DNA from: a virus
Virus record (IMG/VR): IMGVR_UViG_3300031951_000268
Location: 1 to 48,623 of that record
Strand: one strand, 5' to 3'
DNA: 48,623 nucleotides
Both the position numbers and the translations under genes were made by a program. Below, in pieces: positions 24,334 through 33,509 of this stretch. Every line of letters begins with the position of its first letter. The stretch's first letter is position 1. The notes under the pieces are model-generated. The model was not told the DNA's origin. It made no database searches and worked only from the letters and a program-made list of their open reading frames with translations.

Positions 24334-25455
24334 TTATTCGTTAATGATTTGTGAATCGGGGTCTTCGGATATGGTCATATAATCATAATCAATTAGAAAC
24401 TTTTTTCGAGAATTTTTATATCCGTCATCTCGATTGGCTAATAATTTTAACATATATTCTCGATTGGCGTGCATAATTTCATCTTGAATGATACCAAACA
24501 TGGCATCCACCGTATGCCCCAATCCCGAAGACTCAGAAATATTGGTAATATTTAAATCGGTAGAGCCAAAACCTTGTCTATTGACTTGAGTTGCCGTAAT
24601 AATTGCCCATTCGTTTCGCATCGCCATGGCTCGCAAATCCTCGGCGATTTGTTTAATTTTCATATACATATTCTCACTATTTGGATTTCTCCAATTTTTC
24701 AGAATATTGATATAATCCAACACCACTACTTTAAATTTCATTCCCTTCATTTCCTCCATTTTTCGCAACCACATTTCTATGTCGGGCACACCCGCTGAGG
24801 AGGTGGGGAACTCTTTAATGTACAGCCGACCAGGTGTTTGTAAGTTACTATAACCGATACCCGACAATTTTTTCTTAAGGGCTAATTTATCCCGAGCAAA
24901 ATCCCCATATTCTCGCATACTCACCCCCAACATATTCGCCCCTAAACGTTTGACAACTTTGCGGTCTCGCATTTCTAAGGAGATGACTGCCGTGTTATAA
25001 CCCAACCTAACCGAGTTGGTGGCGACATTGGCTAACCAAATAGAGTTATGACTCAATATGCCATTTGTATAAAAACGTCTATTCTCGTCTGAAAGTTGTA
25101 AATCGTACATATTATCAAAATTGCCTGTTTGGGTAATACAGATTACTTCCTCTAAACCAGATTCGGTTAATATGAAATCACCCTCTTCAAGTTCATTTGT
25201 AAAAATTTCCACATACTGATTCACCCCCAACAAGCATTTATAAACAATATGCGTATCTGCACATTTAAGGGTGTAGTTTTTAGTCCTAATTTCCCAAATT
25301 TCATATTCTACAGTTTTACCCACGGATTTAATATCAACCCACCCACTATCCGTATAAACCTCAAATATTTCAGAGCCATCCCCAAACGTAAATGTTTCTA
25401 CAAATTTTTTGAATGGTCTATCTTCTTCTGTTTTTTGAACAAACCCTATTTGCAT
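24334..25455 (-). CDS. 41: Replicative helicase gp41, C-terminal part with long split-intein C-half
   Basis: 373 aa. Residues 1-137 are an intein C-half: block B with CADTH (65-69), block F MYDLQLSDENRRFYTNGIL and block G ending SHN (137), then Ser138 as the +1 nucleophile. Residues 138-373 are the DnaB-family helicase from just inside Walker A: Walker B VVVLDYINIL, TATQVNRQGF and the ANRDDGYKNSR segment. Because block B lies in the C-half, the intein is split very early (atypical, like the TerL inteins known from metagenomes). Splicing would give GEMKIGKS at the P-loop and a helicase of about 433 aa (T4 475). Confidence 0.92.
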   Translation of the reverse strand: MQIGFVQKTEEDRPFKKFVETFTFGDGSEIFEVYTDSGWVDIKSVGKTVEYEIWEIRTKNYTLKCADTHIVYKCLLGVNQYVEIFTNELEEGDFILTESGLEEVICITQTGNFDNMYDLQLSDENRRFYTNGILSHNSIWLANVATNSVRLGYNTAVISLEMRDRKVVKRLGANMLGVSMREYGDFARDKLALKKKLSGIGYSNLQTPGRLYIKEFPTSSAGVPDIEMWLRKMEEMKGMKFKVVVLDYINILKNWRNPNSENMYMKIKQIAEDLRAMAMRNEWAIITATQVNRQGFGSTDLNITNISESSGLGHTVDAMFGIIQDEIMHANREYMLKLLANRDDGYKNSRKKFLIDYDYMTISEDPDSQIINE

Positions 25456-25521
25456 AATATAGTTTTTAATTTATATGACTAAAAAATTAATTAGTTTTGT
25501 TAATAAAATTTATACAAATTA

Positions 25522-26211
25522 TTAAGGAATGAACCTTTTATGGAAAGCCCCAATTTCTATCTCTTCAACCAAACCCGTTTTTTTATTTCGGATTTTAATT
25601 TTAGTATCAGATGCGGCACACTTTCCAATTTTCATTTCCCCGATAAAACAAAAAAGAGCTTTATTATACCACCCGCCGCCTAAAACTAAGTCAAGATAAG
25701 GGTAGCCCGTAGAGAAAGTATCCGATGTGGGTTGTTCGTGACTATCGGGGTTGAAAAAATCCAAACCCTCATCAAACCCGAATTGGATATTATTTCTATC
25801 AGTGATGATAGATTTGGCGGTTTGGACAACATCTTTGATGTTCTCAGCATTGATTTTGGTGTTTTTCAAGTAGGATATCAAATCCATCACCGAAATATCC
25901 AAATTCTTAAACTCAATCCAAGATTGTACGGTTTCGGTCACCCAATTAGCATCATATTCTGATAGGTGAGTTTCAAAGACCATTTCAATCTTGGGGGCGG
26001 TGAGTTCCTCGCCCAATTCTTGCATTTTAGCTATTTCGATACACTGAGCCGATGTGGGTACTTGGGTGTATTTGTGGGTAAACTCGACGGAAATTTCGTA
26101 CAATTTACGAATATCGGGAGAGTCAAAAAAGCGAGGCTTGACAATATCTAACAGCTCTTTGTTTGCCATCAGATAATGATAAAATATTTTTTCTAAGTGT
26201 GGTGCTGTCAT
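25522..26211 (-). CDS. 41: Replicative helicase gp41, N-terminal part with short split-intein N-half
   Basis: 229 aa from ATG 26211; an upstream TTG is rejected. Residues 1-197 are the DnaB-like N-terminal domain and linker up to Walker A (FIGEMKIGK). Cys198 begins intein block A, CAASDTKIKIRNK, and the protein ends after only 32 intein residues. The matching C-half starts 66 bp downstream, so there is no room for an endonuclease. The first residues are very similar to the terL intein N-half (TKIKI). Functional helicase must be assembled by trans-splicing. Confidence 0.92.
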   Translation of the reverse strand: MTAPHLEKIFYHYLMANKELLDIVKPRFFDSPDIRKLYEISVEFTHKYTQVPTSAQCIEIAKMQELGEELTAPKIEMVFETHLSEYDANWVTETVQSWIEFKNLDISVMDLISYLKNTKINAENIKDVVQTAKSIITDRNNIQFGFDEGLDFFNPDSHEQPTSDTFSTGYPYLDLVLGGGWYNKALFCFIGEMKIGKCAASDTKIKIRNKKTGLVEEIEIGAFHKRFIP

Positions 26212-26241
26212 GACTATTATATGCAAGTTATGTGAAATAGT

Positions 26242-26544
26242 TTATCCCCAAGGCGTGGAAATCAATCGAAACCCATCTTTCTTTTTTTCTAACTGAACCG
26301 AGGTGGAAGCATCTACGGGATTTGTTAACTCGTCCAAAAAAACCACCAAGTCTTCTATGTCAGTAAAGTGATGTTTCATCCCACCCCAAATTTGTTTAGC
26401 CGTAAAATCTTTACTCAGTCGGTTCGCCTCCTCTAAGACAAAAACCAACGCATAACACAAATCGATATGCGTTGGATAATTGGGTAGTTCTTGATAGATA
26501 TTGAGTAAATATTTGATAGGTAATTTGTTTGTATTAATCAACAT
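26242..26544 (-). CDS. Unknown small protein between UvsX and gp41
   Basis: 100 aa. Acidic-neutral helical protein with a Trp/Gly motif QIWGGMKHHFTDIEDLVVFLDEL. Its start lies in the uvsX end (11-bp overlap), so it is co-translated with UvsX. In T4 the uvsX-40-41 order has gp40 in this place, but no similarity to the membrane protein gp40 can be seen. A helicase loader or recombination mediator would be reasonable in context; this is conjecture. Confidence 0.6.
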   Translation of the reverse strand: MLINTNKLPIKYLLNIYQELPNYPTHIDLCYALVFVLEEANRLSKDFTAKQIWGGMKHHFTDIEDLVVFLDELTNPVDASTSVQLEKKKDGFRLISTPWG

Positions 26545-27751
26545 CTTCCAAAATATTTTCGATATCCACGTCTTCCAATTCGCTCAAATCATTGATGTTT
26601 GGAAGCATGAATGTTTTCTTAATAATATTCTCATCAAGTTCTCGCAAAACCTCTTGGGTGACAACCTTAGTTGTGAACAACTCATTTGGTTTAATGGTAT
26701 CTGCCAAATGTCGAACCGCTATAGTTCGAGCGGTTTCTTTGCCCTCGAAATATAACACCTCTTCGACCCCACCCCCTCGAGCAACGGTAAAGCGAGTTTT
26801 GGCTATTTCGGCTTGTTCGGATGGGGTCTTCTTCCCAAACTCTTTTTCCGTTAATAATTTACCCCTTTGAATGCCACAAGTTTCCCAATTCATATACTCC
26901 TCTAACCCCACGAAACGATTCATACCTCGAAGGAAACTAATATGAAATTTAATAGGTATTGGTTGGGCAAATCTATTTTTCGCAGGTTTGGACGTGACGA
27001 TAATGCCCGATTTATTCGTCCCATCCTCTTTCAGTTGGGCTTTACTGAATTGTAAAATAATAGAGGCGTTATAGATAGCACCACCCCCACCACTAATAGT
27101 CTGACCTGGGATATAAGACCCGATTGAAGCATAAGTGTGGTTGGTGAAAATGAACGGGATTTTAAATTCCGCCAAGTCCGTAGTAATGACCCGAAAAAGA
27201 GAGCGGAGGTCTTGTTGTTTGGTCATATCCTTTTTCTCGCTCCCACTCGAAGCATCGGTTTTTTCTTTCGTGGTTGCCAAATTTCCTAGAGAGTCCAAAA
27301 CCAACATAATTTTTGGTAATGCTACCCCCTTTTCTTTTGTTTTTCGCAGCGTTTCGCATAAATTAGCGACAAAATGTCGAACCTCAGATGAGGTTGCCAC
27401 GGGTTGGTAACGAACCTTTTCGGGATTAATACCAAAGTTCCTCATAATATCCTCATCAACCGCAGCCTCCGAATCGCAATAGATAATGTTATAGCCCATT
27501 TTTTGTGCCTCTCGACACGCATTTAAAGTGAGGAAGGTCTTACCCGTTCCCGACTCTCCAGCGAAGCAAATCGAACGAGAGTTGGGAATTCCACCAAACA
27601 GAGACCCCGTCAACTGGGCGTTCAAAAGGTAATTTCCCGTATCGATATATTCTTCAATTTTCGAGAAAGTATTTTCCGTAATAATTGAACCCTTGGGGTT
27701 GATTTTGGATAGCACACTATCCAATTCTGAAAAAGAAAATTCTTTTGCCAT
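26534..27751 (-). CDS. uvsX: Recombinase UvsX (RecA-like)
   Basis: 405 aa, RecA fold. Walker A FAGESGTGKTFLTLNA (about 63-78), Walker B ILQF-type and IMLVLDSLGN (about 145-154), L1/L2 region with ITTDLAEFKIPFIFTNHTYASIG and GGGAIYN. Forms filaments on single-stranded DNA for strand exchange and recombination-dependent replication. C-terminus is strongly acidic (ELEDVDIENILEDVD), as in T4 UvsX (391 aa). Stop overlaps the next small gene. Confidence 0.95.
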   Translation of the reverse strand: MAKEFSFSELDSVLSKINPKGSIITENTFSKIEEYIDTGNYLLNAQLTGSLFGGIPNSRSICFAGESGTGKTFLTLNACREAQKMGYNIIYCDSEAAVDEDIMRNFGINPEKVRYQPVATSSEVRHFVANLCETLRKTKEKGVALPKIMLVLDSLGNLATTKEKTDASSGSEKKDMTKQQDLRSLFRVITTDLAEFKIPFIFTNHTYASIGSYIPGQTISGGGGAIYNASIILQFSKAQLKEDGTNKSGIIVTSKPAKNRFAQPIPIKFHISFLRGMNRFVGLEEYMNWETCGIQRGKLLTEKEFGKKTPSEQAEIAKTRFTVARGGGVEEVLYFEGKETARTIAVRHLADTIKPNELFTTKVVTQEVLRELDENIIKKTFMLPNINDLSELEDVDIENILEDVD

Positions 27752-27765
27752 AGTATTTGTTTTTT

Positions 27766-28725
27766 TTAAAAAAGTGCCGTTCGGACAAAAAGTTCTTCGG
27801 GTATGGATGGCATACCCATAGCATTTAAAAATCGGTTAATAGGTTCAACTAAACACTTAGAAAACTGAACATCATAATCCACATCGGGGGCTAATTCCAT
27901 AGGAAAATTCCCTGGCAGATAACCAAAAATATTCTGTTCCATCGACCCCTTAGTTTTTGCATAGTAATATCGAATTTTATCCCCCGATTTAATCAACTCG
28001 TATTTATTTTTCCACTTGGAATTGTGTACTAAATAATTATAGTGTCCAGCTGCTCGAACATGGATGGGGCAGTTCATATTTATTACTAACGCATCTCGGT
28101 CGTTAGCGATACCCTTTTCGTAATCACTAAGACTTGAGGACATGGAAATGGTTTCAATACCCCCCAACATAAACTCCTCTTTCTCTTTCTTGAGGCGTTG
28201 AACAAATTTTTTGAGGTCTAATTTATTCCTTTCTTGGAATAAGATAATAATCAATTCTTTAAGTTTTTTTCGAGCAAAAGCGGGGGTGGAGCTTTGTACA
28301 GTTTCCACACCTTTAGCATCGATTTTACTTTGGGGTTTATAGAAAAGACCATCACCCTTGCCCGTTTTCCAAGCCTTGTCCATCACATATTTTTTCTTTT
28401 TCAAGAAAATTGCCGAATAGGATAAAGTTTCGAACTCCAAATTTTGAATATTGGTCGTTCCCGATTTCTCGGAAAATTTAGCAAAGTTTCTATCTAAGTA
28501 TTCTCGTAACCTTAATTTATAAATTTGATGTATCAGTTTTTGTGGCTCATCCGACCAATCACAGCCATGGACAACCTCTTGGAAGGTTACATAAACAGAA
28601 TTATGAACTAATATATCATTTGCAATAAACGAGTGATTTTCTGGCATTTCAATGTCGTAAACAAACTCATCATCAAAATACCCATCTGGTTCACACGCTG
28701 TAACTTCAACAAATTTTTGATTCAT
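27766..28725 (-). CDS. 43: DNA polymerase gp43, C-terminal piece with split-intein C-half
   Basis: 319 aa. Residues 1-42 are an intein C-half (FVYDIEMPENHSFIANDIL then VHN at 40-42), and Ser43 starts the extein SVYVTFQEV. Residues 43-319 cover the palm after motif C and the thumb, with KKYVMDKAW and VQSSTPAFARKKL matching T4 gp43 (KRYALNVYD, QQSSTPKAVQEAL). Joining to the middle piece at 29864 would rebuild the active-site motif YGDTD-SVYV. Canonical split position (block B on the N-half). Ends MPSIPEELFVRTALF, a possible weak clamp-binding tail. Confidence 0.93.
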   Translation of the reverse strand: MNQKFVEVTACEPDGYFDDEFVYDIEMPENHSFIANDILVHNSVYVTFQEVVHGCDWSDEPQKLIHQIYKLRLREYLDRNFAKFSEKSGTTNIQNLEFETLSYSAIFLKKKKYVMDKAWKTGKGDGLFYKPQSKIDAKGVETVQSSTPAFARKKLKELIIILFQERNKLDLKKFVQRLKKEKEEFMLGGIETISMSSSLSDYEKGIANDRDALVINMNCPIHVRAAGHYNYLVHNSKWKNKYELIKSGDKIRYYYAKTKGSMEQNIFGYLPGNFPMELAPDVDYDVQFSKCLVEPINRFLNAMGMPSIPEELFVRTALF

Positions 28726-29806
28726 TAATAATTTTATTTTTTAGGTTTAAAAAGTTAAATGGTTCTCTAGATTTAGTATGTTCGTATTCCCATACTGTTA
28801 TAATTTGTACGCCTCTTTTGTTTAAAAGTTCTGATTTTTTTTCATTGTCAAGTAACCAAATTTCACTTGCTGATTTATTAACAATTGGTATAATATCAGT
28901 TTCACTGTACAGTAATGGGTTTGCATGGAAAAGGTCACCATTATATTCTACACCAACATTTAATTCCAAAATATAATAATCAATAAAAACATAACGATTA
29001 CCTAAATTAACACCATATTCTTTGTTTTTACCCGCAAAATATGTTGTATATCCATCAAAATGTTTATCTAATTCAGTAAAAAATTTATTTGCTAATTTAG
29101 AATGATATGTTTTCTGTTTTGACCAATACTTTTCATAGTTAATCGTGCCTTCAGTTTCACCGTATTTGAAAATGTAATTTTCAAGTATATGCGCTTTAGA
29201 TTGATTTATAGATTTTGCTGCTTCATAACCAAATTTATTAACCATATATTCAAATGATTTGGTTTTCTTTTGTTTTTGTTTATAATCGTTAAAACGATTG
29301 ATGCCCTCTACTTCTCCATATTTTTTTGTCAAGTTACGTTTTGTTACTGCACGTGATTTATTAAACTCATCAAAATCTGTTTTGGATATACCATACTTGT
29401 TTGATTTATATTCAAAACTATTAGAGTGAGATTGCTTTTTTCTGTATTTGTTCCAATGAATTTCCCAATCAGAACCGTATTTTTCCTTAAACGTTTCAAC
29501 TGTATTTTTTACAAATGAATCCCTTTTTTGTTTATAAATATCATCTTCTATTTGAAAGGCATATTTAGTTATCTCGTTCATCAAGTTGAAAACTCTACCT
29601 TTGTTTTTAAGTTCATATTCTGGGAATTTGTTAGACAGACATTTTTCACAGACTTTTAAAGTATGGCCAGTAGTTTTTGTAGTTAAAGCACTTTTTCCAT
29701 GTAATTTTCCATTAACAATTTTAGTATTATAATAAATAATTTCACCGAAACAAGTAATACACTTAGGTAAGTTTAAGTCTTTAACAAATGATTCAATTTT
29801 TTCCAT
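28706..29806 (-). CDS. Homing endonuclease of the Vsr-like/EDxHD type, lying between split-intein halves of gp43
   Basis: 366 aa. N-terminal zinc finger (Cys16, Cys19, Cys53, Cys56), then DNA-binding repeats around 135-235 (three forms of KYGE.EG..N...Y..KQ), and a C-terminal Vsr-like nuclease with RYVFIDYYI (Asp276), VGVEYNGDLFH (Glu287, Asp291, His294) and GVQIITVWEYE. It fills the gap between the intein N- and C-halves of polymerase and overlaps the gp43 C-piece by 20 bp. It has its own GATATATA box. Very AT-rich compared with its neighbours, indicating recent acquisition. Its target is presumably intein-less gp43. Confidence 0.88.
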   Translation of the reverse strand: MEKIESFVKDLNLPKCITCFGEIIYYNTKIVNGKLHGKSALTTKTTGHTLKVCEKCLSNKFPEYELKNKGRVFNLMNEITKYAFQIEDDIYKQKRDSFVKNTVETFKEKYGSDWEIHWNKYRKKQSHSNSFEYKSNKYGISKTDFDEFNKSRAVTKRNLTKKYGEVEGINRFNDYKQKQKKTKSFEYMVNKFGYEAAKSINQSKAHILENYIFKYGETEGTINYEKYWSKQKTYHSKLANKFFTELDKHFDGYTTYFAGKNKEYGVNLGNRYVFIDYYILELNVGVEYNGDLFHANPLLYSETDIIPIVNKSASEIWLLDNEKKSELLNKRGVQIITVWEYEHTKSREPFNFLNLKNKIINESKIC

Positions 29807-29828
29807 GTGTCTCCATATTTTTTTTATT

Positions 29829-29836
29829 TATATATC
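29829..29836 (-). promoter_or_regulatory. Candidate phage late promoter (GATATATA)
   Basis: Minus-strand GATATATA 23 nt upstream of the homing endonuclease, the same distance as before 44405 and 48561 genes. Suggests late expression of the endonuclease separately from the polymerase piece upstream. Confidence 0.5.
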
Positions 29837-29863
29837 TGTATGGAGATACTAAAAAATTACATT

Positions 29864-30568
29864 TTAACTAATAACCATCACTTTATCACCTGGGATTACT
29901 TCTTTTGCAGTAATAACCATTTTTTCATTGTTTCTCCAAATAATTAATGAATGGTCCCCAGTAACATAAACTATTTTACCATCTGCTGTTGATAATTTAT
30001 ATCTTGGTTTTTTAACTTTATGTCGAAAAACACGAGTTGGTAATCCGTAATACAAGCTGTTCGAAGTTTCATCCCAATTGAGTATTTTATAGTCAATAGT
30101 CACAGATTCGTGCCCATACGGTGTAACTGCTGATTCATGTGTACCTGAATTGAAAATTGATTCAATTGTTAAATCACCAATTTCAGTTCGTATAATTGAA
30201 TCAGCAGCAACAGAATCCGTATCCCCATAAACTGATACATCATTCATAACTCTAGCTACTCGAGTTAAACCCAATTTTTGATGTAGCTCTTTATCTCGAT
30301 GCCAAAACTCTAAAAAATATCGATTCATAATACTCTGAACAAACTTAATTAGTTCTTGACCTTGGAGGGTGATTGCCTCAGCTACTTTAATATTAAAACC
30401 TACAAAGTAAGCGGATGCGGTCGCCCCATAACAACTGTTGATAAAGATTTTAATCGCTTGTTCCTCATTTTTCTTGATGTTCATCAAAGTAGTCAACCTT
30501 TCGATTTCCGCTTTAATATCCTCTCGACTTGCCGAACTTATATCAAGTTTTGAATATTGTAAATCCAT
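29864..30568 (-). CDS. 43: DNA polymerase gp43, middle piece (palm/fingers) with split-intein N-half
   Basis: 234 aa. Residues 1-118 cover the end of the fingers, motif B AIKIFINSCYG (38-48), and motif C up to YGDTD (114-118). Ser119 starts the intein: SVAADSIIRTEIGDLTIES (block A, Ser instead of Cys), with block B VTGDHSLII near 204-211 and an end GDKVMVIS; intein N-half is 116 aa. The start at MDLQYSKLD corresponds to the fingers tip, so this is also the C-side of an older split whose N-side is at 45417-46814. Eleven bases after gp45. Confidence 0.93.
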   Translation of the reverse strand: MDLQYSKLDISSASREDIKAEIERLTTLMNIKKNEEQAIKIFINSCYGATASAYFVGFNIKVAEAITLQGQELIKFVQSIMNRYFLEFWHRDKELHQKLGLTRVARVMNDVSVYGDTDSVAADSIIRTEIGDLTIESIFNSGTHESAVTPYGHESVTIDYKILNWDETSNSLYYGLPTRVFRHKVKKPRYKLSTADGKIVYVTGDHSLIIWRNNEKMVITAKEVIPGDKVMVIS

Positions 30569-30578
30569 TTTTGTTTTT

Positions 30579-31313
30579 TTATTCTACCTTTCCTAATGTC
30601 AAAATCGTATTGGTTTCCAAAGAGTGGAAAATCAAACGGTCATCGGAGATGAAGGTTTTCGCATCCTCCTTATCCAAAAAGGCGAATTGGTTTTTATACA
30701 CCGAGGTGGATAATTTTACCTTAGTATTATCTACTTGACACAAATTATAATTATAGGATTTGCCTCGAGCCGATAATACCCCTTTGTTTAATTGAAAGGT
30801 GAGGATTTTTTGGTCGGAGTCAATAGTACCCAAAGAGGCAATTTTAGACTGAATGTCTTTAGTCAAAACAAAATCCACCTCTGCGGCATCTGTGTTGGCT
30901 ATTTTATGCATCAAGTCATCGGAAATGTGAGTAAACAATCGGAGGCTTGCGCAAGGGAAAGTGATTTCCAACTCGGGACTTTTGAGAATAATCTCCACCC
31001 CGACATTTTGACCATCTACGTTTTCGGTTTCGATACGCATGGTTACTTCGTTGCTTGTGAAATGGGAGAATGCCTTAATGAGCTTATCCAATGAATAGAT
31101 ACCAATCATAATAGTATCCGAAATATCATCCGCATCATATTCGAAAATCAAATTCAAATCGATTTTAGAATATTTTACAACACTCTTTTCGGGGGTGTGG
31201 GTTTTAGCTTTGAGACAATCACCATCTATTTCTAACAACAACGTGTTTGAGATGGATTGAAAGCGTTTCAAGAAGGTCACCAACTCATTGGTGGATTGAA
31301 TTTTAAAGTTCAT
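30579..31313 (-). CDS. 45: Sliding clamp gp45
   Basis: 244 aa (T4 228). Beta-alpha-beta clamp pattern: MNFKIQSTNELVTFLKRF at start, EIDGDCLKAKTHTPEKSV, and a second half with FVLTKDIQSKIASLG, LTFQLNKGVLSARGKSYNY. Its position directly before the polymerase piece supports the call, since gp45 is followed by 44-62-regA-43 in T4. It encircles DNA, tethers gp43 and also activates gp55-dependent late transcription. Confidence 0.82.
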   Translation of the reverse strand: MNFKIQSTNELVTFLKRFQSISNTLLLEIDGDCLKAKTHTPEKSVVKYSKIDLNLIFEYDADDISDTIMIGIYSLDKLIKAFSHFTSNEVTMRIETENVDGQNVGVEIILKSPELEITFPCASLRLFTHISDDLMHKIANTDAAEVDFVLTKDIQSKIASLGTIDSDQKILTFQLNKGVLSARGKSYNYNLCQVDNTKVKLSTSVYKNQFAFLDKEDAKTFISDDRLIFHSLETNTILTLGKVE

Positions 31314-31393
31314 GATGTAACAATAAATTTAGTGTGAGAAATAATTTAATATGTGTAATTTGTATTTGATATGCAAGTTTTGGGTAAAGGTTT

Positions 31394-32782
31394 TTATAGG
31401 TCAAATTCTTCGTCCAAATTAAAATATTCTACCCCATCAATCTCCTCGGGGTCTTCGACGGTCAACAGAGATTGGAATAAGTTTTTCGAGTTTATGGAGG
31501 ATTTAGATAGAGTAGGGTCGGTAGATTGATGAACAATTTGCTCGGCTTGTTGTCGCAGTATCTCTAATTGCCCTAGACCTTGCTCCAAACCAAGAATAGT
31601 TTGTCCTATTTTATGATACTCGTCTTGAGACATGGCTCTTAATGGAATGTTATTCAATCTTTTTCGGATAGGTTCTTTATTGGTTATTTTTTGTAGGTAG
31701 GCATCAATTTCGGCTTGGGGTCGCCAAGTGGTACAATCCAACATGAATTTCAAATATTCTTTTTTGCAGCGTTGGTATTCTAATTCTTCGGTATCTACTC
31801 GAATTTGGTACATAATTTTAGCCAATCGCAAATGAGCTATGCGGTATTGATAATCATCCAAATAATCCTCGACTCGATTATAATTAATAACCGCCCCATT
31901 TTTTACAAACACTAAGATTTCGGTCACGACTAATTGGGTGGCTTTATTCACTCGCATCTTTAACTCTTCCCATTCCGCCACCGAACCTTTGTGTTGAATT
32001 AGAATTTCGACCTTTTCCGAAGATTGGTTCACCCACGAACTATTAGGAAACGCCCCCATAATCTGTTGTAGCTTTTTAAGAAAATGGGTATATTTCATTA
32101 AAGGGGGTAAATCCAATATTTTAATGGTTTTGTTTTTTTCTTGGGTCTCGACACAGCCCGAGATGAGCCAAGACCTATCCAAACCTTGGTGGCGATTTAC
32201 CTTCCCCGAAAATCCTTGGAAATGGGGCTTCACCTCTTTGATTTTTCCCTCTAAGTATTTTTGAATATCTTCCAACTTTCGAGGTAGGATAGTAGTTTTA
32301 TACCCCACACCAATACCCACAATCATAGTGGTCAAGCCAATCGGGGCATCTAACCATAAGGGATTCCAACCATCATTATCATTTTTGGCATTTAGGAAAT
32401 GATTCTTTTTGATTATTTCGGAAACTTTGGGGTGAATTTTCACCGAGGTGTATCGAGCCGCTGATGCCGTTCCATCCACGGAAGAACCGAAAAAACCATC
32501 TCCCTCCAGTAGGGATAAACTGTTCCCATAAGGGCGAGCTAATTTATTGATAGCCCCTACCAAGGAAGCGTCCCCATGATGATATCCATCAGAAATACAA
32601 GAACCCACCACAGCAATTGTTTTTTGAAATTGGGTGGAGGTGTTCATTAAAATAAATCTTTGTACATTGGTGAGAGCATCGTCAAACGAGGGGATGCCCC
32701 TATGTTCCAAAACATATAGGGCATAGTTCCGAAAATTTCGGTCAATATGTTGAGAAATAGATAAGGTTGAGGTTTTTGACAT
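31394..32782 (-). CDS. 52: DNA topoisomerase II medium subunit gp52
   Basis: 462 aa (T4 442). GyrA/ParC-type breakage-reunion subunit: NYALYVLEHRGIPSFDDALTNVQRFIL (about 15-41), ISDGYHHGDASLVGAINKLA (about 63-82), LEGDGFFGSSVDGTASAARY with the catalytic Tyr at the ARYTSV site, and a Gly-rich GLTTMIVGIGVGYKTTILPR. Pairs with the large subunit at 38168-39991. Ends with an acidic tail (YFNLDEEFDL). Confidence 0.95.
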   Translation of the reverse strand: MSKTSTLSISQHIDRNFRNYALYVLEHRGIPSFDDALTNVQRFILMNTSTQFQKTIAVVGSCISDGYHHGDASLVGAINKLARPYGNSLSLLEGDGFFGSSVDGTASAARYTSVKIHPKVSEIIKKNHFLNAKNDNDGWNPLWLDAPIGLTTMIVGIGVGYKTTILPRKLEDIQKYLEGKIKEVKPHFQGFSGKVNRHQGLDRSWLISGCVETQEKNKTIKILDLPPLMKYTHFLKKLQQIMGAFPNSSWVNQSSEKVEILIQHKGSVAEWEELKMRVNKATQLVVTEILVFVKNGAVINYNRVEDYLDDYQYRIAHLRLAKIMYQIRVDTEELEYQRCKKEYLKFMLDCTTWRPQAEIDAYLQKITNKEPIRKRLNNIPLRAMSQDEYHKIGQTILGLEQGLGQLEILRQQAEQIVHQSTDPTLSKSSINSKNLFQSLLTVEDPEEIDGVEYFNLDEEFDL

Positions 32783-32922
32783 TTTTTCCTTTTTTTGTTA
32801 TATGAAAAAAATACCTCAAAGTTTTATCGATACGGGTTTCGAGATATGAATTTTAAGGGAATTGGGTTTTATGGGGTCGCCCAATAAACCTAGCGTAATT
32901 TACTCGGAAAACTAGTTTCAGC

Positions 32923-33498
32923 CTAGACTATCTTCAACCAATCACCGCTTGGAACAACCGCTGAAATCGACCCTACATCCTCGCCTTCATTTCTGTAATA
33001 ATATCCGCTCTTTGCATTCCCAGCTTTTAATTGTCGAATGATTAAACTATTTGCTCGACTATCAGTATGAGGCGTATGAGGAGTATTTGTCATTGGTCCA
33101 GTTATCGCCACCGCAAAGACGTTTGGTTTCGTCCGCAATCCAACAACAACTCCATCTGAATAAACCGCTTTTTCCTTGCGGTCACCAGGATAGTAGTCCT
33201 CGTCGGGAACTTCCCGTCCCGCATTATAACCCGTTGTTAAATAATAACCCTTTTCTTTTTCCAATCTCGCCAGGGAAACTCGACCCGCTAAAAGCGTTTT
33301 TCCGTATTCGGTTTGACCATCCCATTCGCCAACCGCAGGGACTCCAATTCTTGCTTGTAGGGCTTGTGTTGCAGATAACTTGGTCCCAATATGAATTCCT
33401 CGGCTTCCAAAGAAACCAGTATCCGTTGAACCATGCCACCAAAGATTACCAACACTTTCGTTGACATTATCCGCTAACCAGTCTTGAAAACTTTTCAT
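32923..33498 (-). CDS. ADP-ribosyltransferase-like protein with capsid-targeting-like leader
   Basis: 191 aa. Leader MKSFQDWLADNVNES is nearly the T4 internal-protein leader MKTYQEFIAEA (M-K-S/T-F/Y-Q-D/E-W/F-L/I-A-D/E). Then LWWHGSTDTGFFGSRGIHIG (strand with H-G-S/T and a second motif), a GEWDGQTEYGKTLLAG section, and a C-terminal GYYYRNEGEDVGSISAVVPS. This is a phage ART-like family in which H and Tyr, Glu positions would form the NAD pocket; the exact active-site triad is not verified. Possibly injected to modify host proteins. Followed by a second ART-like gene. Confidence 0.7.
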   Translation of the reverse strand: MKSFQDWLADNVNESVGNLWWHGSTDTGFFGSRGIHIGTKLSATQALQARIGVPAVGEWDGQTEYGKTLLAGRVSLARLEKEKGYYLTTGYNAGREVPDEDYYPGDRKEKAVYSDGVVVGLRTKPNVFAVAITGPMTNTPHTPHTDSRANSLIIRQLKAGNAKSGYYYRNEGEDVGSISAVVPSGDWLKIV

Positions 33499-33509
33499 AT
33501 CACTTTTGT

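Noticed and set aside
24334-26211. gp41 as two unrelated genes or a frameshift error
   Set aside because: The break coincides with intein block A and blocks F/G and HN|S at a P-loop, which a random error would not produce.
33051-33464. 137-codon open frame on the plus strand
   Set aside because: Antisense to the ART-like gene 32923-33498 with coherent motifs; treated as a shadow frame.
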